Part shown: positions 24,973 to 33,080 of the stretch, piece after piece
Layout: the number at the start of each line of letters is the position of its first letter
How positions within the stretch are numbered: the first letter of the stretch is position 1
From: Vibrio fluminensis
GTDB taxonomy: Bacteria; Pseudomonadota; Gammaproteobacteria; Enterobacterales; Vibrionaceae
Direction of reading: 5' to 3'
DNA: 64,000 bases
Assembly (NCBI RefSeq): GCF_015278125.1
Contig: NZ_JADILO010000009.1
Location: 124,001-188,000 of the forward strand
Made by a program: the position numbers and the translations under genes
The notes under the pieces: model-generated
Told to the model about the DNA's origin: nothing
The model's database searches: none
The model's input: the letters and a program-made list of their open reading frames with translations, nothing else

Positions 24973-25770
24973 ATGAGCACATCATCTTTAAGTTATCAAA
25001 ACAGTAGTGGGCTTCTTAATCACCTAAACCCAATCACGAAGCTCTATTTTATGATTTGGTTTGTGATGCTTAGCCTATTCGCCAGTGAGCCATTATTTAT
25101 TGCAGCGTTATTTGTTTTACTCACTGGCGTTGTCGCCATATCCAGTTGCGCGATGAAAGTGACAAAGCTTTCGGTCAGCATTCTAACCCCTATTTTTCTG
25201 TTTTTGAGTGTGGTGCATGGCTTGGTCAATCCAGCTAACTCAGAAGTGCTATTTTCATTTACTGTTTTTGGCTACGTAATGGAAGTTGGTCGAGAAGGCA
25301 TAGTGATCACATTAAATCTTGTCAGTAAGCTGGCTTTGATTCTGCCTGTCGTGTTCATATTTGTATTCACGACTAAGCAAGAAGAGCTGATGCCTAATCT
25401 GATTCATAAAGGCGTTCCGCCCACGGTGAGCTATCTGTTTTTGGCATCAATTAACGTGATCCCGCAGATCAAGCAAAAAATGGAAGTGATTCGTCTTGCT
25501 CAAGAGACGAGAGGCATCAAAATGGATGGTTCTTTCCTTACTCGGGTAAAAGCATTTATTCCTATATTAATGCCAGTGATCCTTTCATCGCTGTCGGATA
25601 TTCATTCGCGAAGTATCACCTTAGAAATTCGTTCTTTTGGTGTATCAAGAAAGACCACCAGCCTATATGACTTAGAAGAATCCAAAGTTGATAAGCTGAT
25701 TCAACGTTTTCTCATCGTGTCGTTTTTGCTGTTCATCTGCATAAAAGTTGCTGTGAAGTTAGGGGTGTAA
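24973..25770 (+). CDS. ECF transporter T component (EcfT)
   Basis: 265 residues: four to five membrane helices and a cytoplasmic coupling region. The MEVIRLAQETRGIKM segment near 174 and the second short motif SITLEIRSFGVSR near 222 are the two Ala/Arg-Gly coupling helices of EcfT proteins that contact the ATPases. The frame opens at 24961 but ATG 24973 is the first ATG. It links the S component with the two ATPases that follow. Confidence 0.88.
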   Translation: MSTSSLSYQNSSGLLNHLNPITKLYFMIWFVMLSLFASEPLFIAALFVLLTGVVAISSCAMKVTKLSVSILTPIFLFLSVVHGLVNPANSEVLFSFTVFGYVMEVGREGIVITLNLVSKLALILPVVFIFVFTTKQEELMPNLIHKGVPPTVSYLFLASINVIPQIKQKMEVIRLAQETRGIKMDGSFLTRVKAFIPILMPVILSSLSDIHSRSITLEIRSFGVSRKTTSLYDLEESKVDKLIQRFLIVSFLLFICIKVAVKLGV

Positions 25771-25771
25771 T

Positions 25772-26632
25772 ATGCAAGATCTATTAACAGTTAAAAATCT
25801 TTGTATCAGACATTACAAACGTAATGGTCATGTAGATGCACTTAAAGATGTGAGCTTCTCAGTTAAACCCGGTGAATTCGTAAGTTTATGCGGGGTGAAT
25901 GGCAGCGGTAAAACCTCGCTAATGATGGCTCTCAATGGACTGATTCCGCATTTTACCAATTCAAAAATGAAAGGGGAGATAATCATCGATGGTTGGAATA
26001 CTCAGGAGAAGAGTGTTAGCCAATTATCGACCAAAATTGGTTTTGTTTTTGACAACCCTTTTAACCAAATTTCATATACAACAGAAACTGTTCGACATGA
26101 GATTGCATTTGGCTTGTGCAATCAAAATATCCCAGTAAGAGAAATCGAAGAACGGATTGATGAAATTGCTGATTTAATTGGCATTCACCACTTAATGAAT
26201 AAGTCGCCATTGGAGTTGTCAGGCGGACAGTTGCAGCGTGTGGCAATCGCCTCGACCTTGGTACTGAAACCCAAACTGTTGATGTTGGATGATTGTACTT
26301 CTCAGCTCGATCCTGCTGGTGCGATTAAGATCTTTGAAATTGTCGAGAAAATAAAAAGCACAGGCATGACGATTATCTCAGTGGACCACAACATGGAAAG
26401 GGTGTGCAGCTTTTCCGACCGGATTCTCGTTCTAGAAGATGGAAAACAAATTGACTTTGGCTCGCCAGCTGAGGTGATGGCAAATCCTTCAATCTATCAC
26501 CACAAAATACAAAAGCACGACTCACTTGCTATGTCGGAGTTGCTTGTGCGCAATCACCAGTTGCCACAAACACAGATCACACTGACCGAATTGCTGGCTA
26601 ATTTGGAGAAAGAAAATGCATGTTGTAGTTAA
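25772..26632 (+). CDS. ECF transporter ATPase with Asp in place of the catalytic Glu
   Basis: 286 residues. Walker A GVNGSGKTS near 41, normal signature LSGGQLQRVAIAS near 149, Walker B LLMLDDCTSQLD near 170. The usual sequence is LDEPTS; here the catalytic glutamate is Asp and Pro is Cys, so hydrolysis at this Walker site should be weak. The C-terminal 40 residues are an extra helix as in EcfA proteins. It begins one base after the T gene and overlaps the next ATPase by 17 bases. Confidence 0.88.
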   Translation: MQDLLTVKNLCIRHYKRNGHVDALKDVSFSVKPGEFVSLCGVNGSGKTSLMMALNGLIPHFTNSKMKGEIIIDGWNTQEKSVSQLSTKIGFVFDNPFNQISYTTETVRHEIAFGLCNQNIPVREIEERIDEIADLIGIHHLMNKSPLELSGGQLQRVAIASTLVLKPKLLMLDDCTSQLDPAGAIKIFEIVEKIKSTGMTIISVDHNMERVCSFSDRILVLEDGKQIDFGSPAEVMANPSIYHHKIQKHDSLAMSELLVRNHQLPQTQITLTELLANLEKENACCS

Positions 26633-27416
26633 AGATGTCTCATTTTCCTACGTCGAAGGTATCAAGGTACTGAAAGGTATCAATGTCGATATCGACAACC
26701 AATCCGTGGCGATCATTGGGCAAAATGGCGCGGGAAAAACAACGTTTATTAAGTTGCTCAATAACATGTTGCCGTTAAGTAGCGGTGAGATTTTGATTGA
26801 TGGATTGTCGGTATCAAGCAAACCACTCAATGAATGGTCAAAGTCAATAGGCTTCGTTTTCCAAAACCCCAAAGATCAACTCTTTAATGAAACGGTTTTC
26901 AAAGAGATTGAGTTTGGTTTATTACATCAGGTTCGTGATGCAAAACAACGGGAAGAGAAAGTGAAACAAATTGCGGCTAAAGTGGGCATCGAACATTTAC
27001 TTGAAGAGCACCCGCTGGAAATTCCTTTTAGCCAACAAAAGTTAGTGACGCTCGGGACGGCATTGGTAAATGACCCGCAACTCGTTCTGTTAGATGAGCC
27101 AACCGCGAACCAAGATTGGCTTGAGGTTGAGCATTTTATGAACGTGATCAGTAATCTTCAGCAGCAAGGCATTCAGTTTATTACGATCAGCCATGATATG
27201 AATTTTGTCACCAATACGTTTAATCGCATTTTGATTTTTGGACAAGGACAGTTGCTATCGGATACAGCGAACTTTGAAGCGTTTGATGATCAAACTGTGT
27301 TGGCTCAAAGTCATATTGTTGCCCCGCCAGTGGTGCAAGTTGCCAAGCAGATGAAAATGAAAGGCACACCACTCAACCTCAACGAATTTGAACGAGAACT
27401 TATAGCGGAGCTTTAG
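26616..27416 (+). CDS. ECF transporter ATPase with degenerate signature motif
   Basis: 266 residues. Walker A GQNGAGKTT near 37 and a normal Walker B LVLLDEPTANQD near 155, but the ABC signature LSGGQ is replaced by IPFSQQ near 136. Paired with the previous gene product this gives one complete composite site (this Walker A/B with the partner's LSGGQ) and one degenerate site, an asymmetry known in some ABC exporters. Start ATG lies inside the end of the previous gene, so the two are made in equal amounts. Confidence 0.88.
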   Translation: MHVVVKDVSFSYVEGIKVLKGINVDIDNQSVAIIGQNGAGKTTFIKLLNNMLPLSSGEILIDGLSVSSKPLNEWSKSIGFVFQNPKDQLFNETVFKEIEFGLLHQVRDAKQREEKVKQIAAKVGIEHLLEEHPLEIPFSQQKLVTLGTALVNDPQLVLLDEPTANQDWLEVEHFMNVISNLQQQGIQFITISHDMNFVTNTFNRILIFGQGQLLSDTANFEAFDDQTVLAQSHIVAPPVVQVAKQMKMKGTPLNLNEFERELIAEL

Positions 27417-27420
27417 GTAT

Positions 27421-28371
27421 ATGAAAAAACTGATTATCGATTGTGACCCTGGCCATGATGATGCCATTGCGCTTATGCTTGCGATTGGAAATCGAGATAA
27501 GTTCGATATTCAATGCATTTCGACTGTGGGCGGTAACCAAATACTAGAAAAAACGACCAACAATACGCTGAAGCTATTGGAGTTAATGGACGTTAACATT
27601 CCCGTTGTGGCAGGTAGAGATAAGCCATTGGTGAGAGCGCTTGAAATTGCTGATTCTGTTCATGGTGATAGTGGTATTGATGGACCAGAGTTGCCATTTA
27701 CGCAAAAACGAGCGCTGGATGAGAATTTTATCGATACCTATGCTCGTTTACTGGATTCACTTGATCCAGACGAAAAGATGACGTTTGTCGTGACAGGTCC
27801 ACAGACCAATATGGCGCTTTTCTTACTCGCGAGACCTGAATACAAAGACAAAATCGAGCAGATTTTATTTATGGGTGGGGCATGTTTCGGCGGTAACTGG
27901 AGTCCCAAATCGGAGTTTAACATCTATGTTGATCCTGAAGCTGCGCAGATCGTGTCGACATCAGGAGTGCCTATCGTGATGTGTGGGCTAGATGTCACGC
28001 ATCAAGCGACGATCAATCAAGAGGAGATCGAATATTTTAGACATTCAGGTAGCCAATGTGGTTTAGTTATCGCTGAGATGCTGGATTTCTTTTCTGAGAC
28101 ATCTACACCTGAATTTCGCCGTGAAGCTGAGGGTAAAAAAATCCGCCTTCATGATGTGACGGCAATTGCCTACTTGCTAAGTCCAGCTATTTTCGAGACG
28201 CGCGAATTGTACTATGAAGTTGATTTGTCGGAGTCACGGATAATGAGGGGAGCGACTATTGTCGATTACGACAATGTTCTCGGTAAAGTAGCAAATAGCT
28301 GTGTTTGTTTTGATATTGACAGAGAAAAATTTATCCAACTAATAAAAGAAGCGGTATCTCGTCTTCCATAG
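27421..28371 (+). CDS. Ribonucleoside hydrolase (IunH/Rih family)
   Basis: 316 residues. The calcium-binding DCDPGHDDA motif is at 7-15 and the catalytic histidine region LHDVTAIAYLL near 240. The enzyme splits nucleosides to base and ribose in the cytoplasm. Purine or pyrimidine preference is not clear. It starts four bases after the ATPase stop and is the last gene before the terminator-like hairpin, so it completes an import-hydrolyse-phosphorylate route together with the upstream ribokinase. Confidence 0.92.
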   Translation: MKKLIIDCDPGHDDAIALMLAIGNRDKFDIQCISTVGGNQILEKTTNNTLKLLELMDVNIPVVAGRDKPLVRALEIADSVHGDSGIDGPELPFTQKRALDENFIDTYARLLDSLDPDEKMTFVVTGPQTNMALFLLARPEYKDKIEQILFMGGACFGGNWSPKSEFNIYVDPEAAQIVSTSGVPIVMCGLDVTHQATINQEEIEYFRHSGSQCGLVIAEMLDFFSETSTPEFRREAEGKKIRLHDVTAIAYLLSPAIFETRELYYEVDLSESRIMRGATIVDYDNVLGKVANSCVCFDIDREKFIQLIKEAVSRLP

Positions 28372-28395
28372 CTAATCTAACCAGTTCGAAAGAAT

Positions 28396-28426
28396 CAGCC
28401 CTGTTATGGTGATCATGACAGGGCTG
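28396..28426 (+). terminator. Hairpin at the end of the nucleoside operon
   Basis: CAGCCCTGT at 28396-28404 pairs with ACAGGGCTG at 28418-28426. Only a broken T run (TGTTGTT) follows, so strength is uncertain. The last bases overlap the 25-bp repeat. Confidence 0.6.
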
Positions 28427-28449
28427 TGTTGTTAGTTTGGTGGCTAGAT
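28425..28449 (+). repeat. Imperfect 25-bp repeat, right copy
   Basis: Matches 21649-21673 at 22 of 25 positions, same orientation. Confidence 0.45.
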
Positions 28450-28962
28450 CTCACGATGGCTTTATGAGTTTGGTCTTGCACATATCGCAATCAACTTTAT
28501 GTCGAGCATGATTTTTATGACTCGAAATTATTTCTAACTCAAAGCCACCTCGATAGACCATTACCACATTGACCAGCCAAACATAGAGGTGAAAGTGTCT
28601 TGATGACCACTTTTACGGGTTTGCGTAATGTTCTTACCCAATAATGCGCACCACCACACGCTTCGATGCCTATTCGTGCATATGGAAAATTTGTTATTTT
28701 AGTCAGTAAGTTAGAGCGAGAGTCTTATTTATGAAGCCTGGCTTTAATACGTAACTTAACAGTATGGATGCTGAGGTAGTTTTGGCGCAATCATTCCCGC
28801 TGAAAGAATAATCAGACTTAGTGCCACCGGTGCTAATGTAATCCCTTTAAGTGTGGCAGTTCCTCGGGAGGGGAGTTTCTATCATTCGTTAAGTTGTTTC
28901 GAAATTTGATATGAAACGTGATATTTGCTTTTGATTAAGTAGACGTGAGTTAAGGATTTACT
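28450..28962. other. Non-coding stretch holding an IS remnant
   Basis: About 510 bases between the nucleoside operon and the lipoprotein gene. The left 150 bases are unassigned. The right part is the IS remnant described separately. The last 75 bases must hold the promoter of the lipoprotein gene; an AAGGA site is at 28952. Confidence 0.5.
28600..28887 (-). mobile_element. Third IS1111-type remnant
   Basis: The reverse strand contains GIEACGGAHYWVRTLRK-like codons and scraps of the N terminus. The right end reads CTCGGGAGGGG...CTATCATTC before GTTAAG, as in the copy at 17.9 kb. No cassette is seen next to it, so it may mark a former cassette or an insertion at a cassette-like core site. Confidence 0.7.
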
Positions 28963-31242
28963 TTGTTTTGGAATAAATGGATGTATCTAAATAATGGTTT
29001 AAAAGCTCTTTTCCTACCCGTTCTTTTAACCCTTACCGCTTGTGGCGAATCCGTCACTTTTTCACCTGAGCAAGGCGAAGAAAAACGGTATTGGGTATAT
29101 GCACAAACGACTCGAGATGTTGAAAGGGAACCAAGGACTCTGATGCTGAGCCAGAGCTTGATGCATTACCGAGTAGATAAAGCCGGTGATACATTGAAAT
29201 TGCATGTTACCCCTGAACATTTGCAATTAGGTATGGGGTCAGCAGGGTTTTCAAGTATCGAGTCATCTCGCGCCAACGATAGAATTCAACAGATCTTTGC
29301 GTCTGGTTTTGATCTTTCCTTGAATGGCAAAAATGGTGAGTTGATAGATTTCAAGGCAAAGAATGACGACCAATGGCAAACCTTCGTCAAACAAGGGGGC
29401 CAAGTACTCCTCAATGGCCTGCAATCGACCATGAACACGCCGGGGGTTGTCCAATCAATTCCTGCAGAGGAAGGAAGCCAGATTGAATTGCCTCATTTCA
29501 ATGGCGAAGCGGTCACATTAACCGTCCAAAAAGTCACAGAACAATCTCTATTTGTCACTGTTGCTTCTGCTCAATCGAAGGCAGAAACACTCGAGAAGCA
29601 GGTTTATGGTCAGCTTGAAATTAGCCGTGCGAACGGTTGGTTTGAAAAAATGCTTCTTGTTATGAATGTTCCTGTCGAGGTGTACGGCGAAACTAAGATG
29701 ACGCAACTGGCGTTGGTAATGCACCCAGAAGATGAGCCGATTGGGACGTTCATGGACATTATGAGCCATGGTTATTTTTACGATGACAGCGATTGGTTCG
29801 ATATCATGCCGTTACCGGAAGATAGTCAAATCCAAGAAACGCTTACTCTAGACGATGTATTGCCGTATGAGCATGGCATGATGACAGAATCTGAGAATGG
29901 ATTTCATCTTACATCTGTCACGGACTTATCCAATGATGCGCAAATCGGTCGGGTCATATTTCGTGATACAAAAGCCTTTTCTGACGAAAATCCAATGGAT
30001 GTGAAATTCGCATTACCTTTAGATCAGCAGTTTATCGATGAACAGATGAATATGACTGCTGAAGCTCAACCCGTTGGCTGGCATAAACAAAAGGCATTAA
30101 AGGAAATTGACAGCATTTCTGCGCAGGTTGATTACTATAGTGTTTCTTCAAAGCGTCATACCGTGCAGTGGAAACACAATCAAACCCAAACCTTCCAGCT
30201 TGGCGATATCACGTTAACCGTCACGCCAGTTTCAGGTAAACAAAATGAGTATTTGCTGACCTATTTCGATAGTGAAAATAGCCAGTTAGCGTTAGCTATG
30301 GATAACGTGCAGGGGCAAATGAGCTTACCGAAAAATGAGAGCTACCCTAAGTGGCTAACGCCAACGGCTAAGCAAATGTTTAGCTATCTGGGCAACCCTG
30401 TGGCTACAGAACAAGTCATCGCTCTGCGGCTTTCAAGCATCCCAACGGCTGTCACTTTTCAGGTGTATAACCTAAACAAAGAGGCGAACTTCTCACGCGA
30501 AATGGTTTTCATTGATGAAGCGTCTTTTTTATCGAGAGCTGACATGCCGCCGATGGAAGTACTTAGAGGCCATAACTTCCTATTTAATGAGTTAGAAGAC
30601 ACGTCAGCCAGTAACATCGACACACCCTTTAACTTTGATGATGATTTGAGTTTGGAAACCGAGTCTGCTCAAAACGCAGCGGTTGCATTGCCTTTTGAGT
30701 GGGAGAATGTATGCCAATTTAGCGTTCTTGACGCGCCCGAAATCAATGGCCAGACGCTGGTATGGAAACCTCAACCCAAGACCAATAATGACGTCGCGGG
30801 TGCACCATCAAAAATTGAGAAGAACACCACCGCGTATCAACTTATGACTTCCGATGGCATAAGACTGTACTTCTATGATTTAGAAATTACGACGCGCTTA
30901 GCGTGCAAAGGCACGCCATCCTGGAAGGCAGTCACTCTTTCACCAAGCGCATTCCCTTGGTTGATTGATGTGAATGCAACGGAGAGCTTCGATAAAAATC
31001 TAACCCTCAAGCAGTTTGTCAGTCGCTATCGAATTTACAGCAAAACGGGTGAACTCCTCCGGCCTATCGATCGTTTGGGTTATTTTATCCCCGTTGATGA
31101 TCGACCTATTTCGGAAGTTTTGTTTGATGGCAAGTATATCAAAATGTCGGGAAAAATATCCCGTGTTGAGTACTACGATGTCGAAGGTGAGCCTCTAGAG
31201 AAAACCTTCGTGACACGATTTCCTCCACTGAAAAAAGGATAA
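28963..31242 (+). CDS. Large lipoprotein of unknown function
   Basis: 759 residues from a TTG with AAGGA six bases upstream; ATG 28981 is a possible alternative. A lipoprotein signal (LPVLLTLTACGES) puts the lipid-bearing cysteine at residue 27. The mature part is long, soluble and rich in beta-strand-like text, with acidic stretches (FNFDDDLSLETESA) and no domain I recognise. It ends six bases before an exported MORN-repeat protein and is likely co-transcribed with it and with a second one downstream, so the three may form an envelope complex. C-terminal DVEGEPLEKTF resembles the 'G-x-L' phrasing of MORN-like repeats. Confidence 0.75.
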   Translation: MFWNKWMYLNNGLKALFLPVLLTLTACGESVTFSPEQGEEKRYWVYAQTTRDVEREPRTLMLSQSLMHYRVDKAGDTLKLHVTPEHLQLGMGSAGFSSIESSRANDRIQQIFASGFDLSLNGKNGELIDFKAKNDDQWQTFVKQGGQVLLNGLQSTMNTPGVVQSIPAEEGSQIELPHFNGEAVTLTVQKVTEQSLFVTVASAQSKAETLEKQVYGQLEISRANGWFEKMLLVMNVPVEVYGETKMTQLALVMHPEDEPIGTFMDIMSHGYFYDDSDWFDIMPLPEDSQIQETLTLDDVLPYEHGMMTESENGFHLTSVTDLSNDAQIGRVIFRDTKAFSDENPMDVKFALPLDQQFIDEQMNMTAEAQPVGWHKQKALKEIDSISAQVDYYSVSSKRHTVQWKHNQTQTFQLGDITLTVTPVSGKQNEYLLTYFDSENSQLALAMDNVQGQMSLPKNESYPKWLTPTAKQMFSYLGNPVATEQVIALRLSSIPTAVTFQVYNLNKEANFSREMVFIDEASFLSRADMPPMEVLRGHNFLFNELEDTSASNIDTPFNFDDDLSLETESAQNAAVALPFEWENVCQFSVLDAPEINGQTLVWKPQPKTNNDVAGAPSKIEKNTTAYQLMTSDGIRLYFYDLEITTRLACKGTPSWKAVTLSPSAFPWLIDVNATESFDKNLTLKQFVSRYRIYSKTGELLRPIDRLGYFIPVDDRPISEVLFDGKYIKMSGKISRVEYYDVEGEPLEKTFVTRFPPLKKG

Positions 31243-31248
31243 GAGAAT

Positions 31249-33009
31249 ATGAAACGCTTATTTGTTCGTACACTTGTCCTTGTTTGTATGCTGGGGGCGC
31301 CAATGGTTTATGCTTCGCCAATTTGGCTTGATGATGATTGGAATGTCGTTAAGTCTGAATCTCAAGCGAGTTATTATCTCCGCGAACCGCTGGTGGAGCG
31401 GAATGGCTTATGGCCAGTCAGTGTTTACTTTCAAGGCGGTAAGATACTCAACTTTGAAGGTACGTTTAATAGTGGTGATATCACCACGGGAAAATCCGTG
31501 GGCGCTTACAAAATTTATCATGCAAACGGCAATTTACTTAGTGAAGGCAGTCGGAATGAAAAAGGACAGTATGAAGGCTTAACTCGTATATATGATCAAG
31601 ACGGTGTGTTAATCGAAGAAGCTGATTTTCTCGCAGGTAAAAGACATGGCATACACCGCACGTTTTATCCAAATGGTCAAGTTAAGGCAGAGTATACCAA
31701 CAAGAACAATATTGCCGCGGGTGAGTACGTCAGCTACTACAAAAACGGGCAAGTTTCTTATCGCGTCAACTATGTGAGTGGTATGCAAGAAGGTCCGGGG
31801 TATTCCTACAGCGAGAATGGCTTTTTGTATCTAGAAACTACCTTCCGAAAGGGTAAAAAGCATGGTGTGGTTCGCGGTTGGTACTCGGAAGATCAATTAC
31901 GCTTTGAGAAAAACTACCGAGAAGGAAAGCAGCACGGCGCGATGACGCATTACTACGAGTCAGGCAACCTACAACGCATCAATCACCTTGTAAAAGGAAA
32001 ACAAATTGGTTCACAGCGTAGTTATTTTGACCAAATCGATGCAGTGCAAGAAAAGACAGAAATAAGTAAAGATGGCGAAGTGGTATCTAAATATCGCTTC
32101 AACAAAGATGGCGTGAAAACCTACGAATATACAGCCTCATTCACTAACAAAAAGCGCATTAGTGATGAGAAAAAATATTCTGGCAATGTTCTTATCTCTC
32201 GCATTCAAGAAAATAGGCTAAAGAAATGGAAGTTAGAAGAACGCTTTGACAAGGAAGGGAGTCTGACTCGACGAGAGGAAGTGGTTGCAGGTAAGCGGCA
32301 TAATGCTTTTATCCAAGTCGATGTATTCACGAATAACTTGGAAACCACACACTACAAACAAGGTACTCGACATGGCAGCTTCTCTATTGTGACGCCTTTA
32401 GGTAAAACGATCCAAAAAGGGACTTATGTCAATGGCAAAAAGAGCGGTACATGGACATGGCACTATGATGGCATCGTCCGCAATGAGAACTATAACCGTA
32501 AAGGTGAGTTACACGGTGAGTTAAGCGTATTTGGTGCCAATGGTGAGCAAATGGTGAGTGAGCATTACCTCAATGGTCTGCAACACGGCCACACCGAAAA
32601 TTACAGTGATAACGGTGAGTTACTTGCGAAAGGCAATTACATCCGTGGTAATCGAGATGGGCAATGGCAACATCAAGAAGAGTATGAGTCCGACGTTAGA
32701 ATTTGGTCTGGCGAATACCACAACGGTAAGAAAGTTGGGAAGTGGTTCGCCCGCTCTTCAGCAGGGTATGAGACGGGACGTCAACAATTCGATGAGCAAG
32801 GTAGGAAACAAGGAGCGTTCTATTACTTTGGAGACAGCGGCAATCTAAAACTTATCGAACGTTATGTTGATGACGTGCAGCATGGAAACAGCGACAGCTA
32901 TGGAACCGATGGCAAAATTCACTATACAGAAACCTACAAGATGGGGGAGTTTGTGATGAGTGAAGAAAAGAATGGCTCCACTAATTTCTTGCTTGGCGGT
33001 GATAGCTAA
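31249..33009 (+). CDS. Exported MORN-repeat protein, paralogue 1
   Basis: 586 residues. Signal peptide 1-22 ends VYA-SP. Two blocks of MORN_2-type repeats (YxNGQ....Y..GK.HG; for example FYPNGQVKAEY, YYESGNLQRI, NGELLAKGNYIRG) flank a middle part of about 90 residues without repeats. Such repeats form open beta sheets; the same repeat family includes YwqK-type immunity proteins, but here the protein is exported. It shares its overall plan and N-terminal LDDDWNVV-type start with the next gene, so the two arose by duplication. Function unknown. Confidence 0.85.
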   Translation: MKRLFVRTLVLVCMLGAPMVYASPIWLDDDWNVVKSESQASYYLREPLVERNGLWPVSVYFQGGKILNFEGTFNSGDITTGKSVGAYKIYHANGNLLSEGSRNEKGQYEGLTRIYDQDGVLIEEADFLAGKRHGIHRTFYPNGQVKAEYTNKNNIAAGEYVSYYKNGQVSYRVNYVSGMQEGPGYSYSENGFLYLETTFRKGKKHGVVRGWYSEDQLRFEKNYREGKQHGAMTHYYESGNLQRINHLVKGKQIGSQRSYFDQIDAVQEKTEISKDGEVVSKYRFNKDGVKTYEYTASFTNKKRISDEKKYSGNVLISRIQENRLKKWKLEERFDKEGSLTRREEVVAGKRHNAFIQVDVFTNNLETTHYKQGTRHGSFSIVTPLGKTIQKGTYVNGKKSGTWTWHYDGIVRNENYNRKGELHGELSVFGANGEQMVSEHYLNGLQHGHTENYSDNGELLAKGNYIRGNRDGQWQHQEEYESDVRIWSGEYHNGKKVGKWFARSSAGYETGRQQFDEQGRKQGAFYYFGDSGNLKLIERYVDDVQHGNSDSYGTDGKIHYTETYKMGEFVMSEEKNGSTNFLLGGDS

Positions 33010-33017
33010 ACCTGTTT

Positions 33018-33041
33018 AGGCATCCAAGTGGTGCCTTTTTC
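33018..33041 (+). terminator. Terminator between the two MORN-repeat genes
   Basis: AGGCATC and GGTGCCT form a short stem with one mismatch, followed by TTTTT at 33036-33040. It would reduce reading into the second paralogue. Confidence 0.6.
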
Positions 33042-33080
33042 TAATGCTCTACCGATAGATAAGCGTCTTACGAGGAACAA

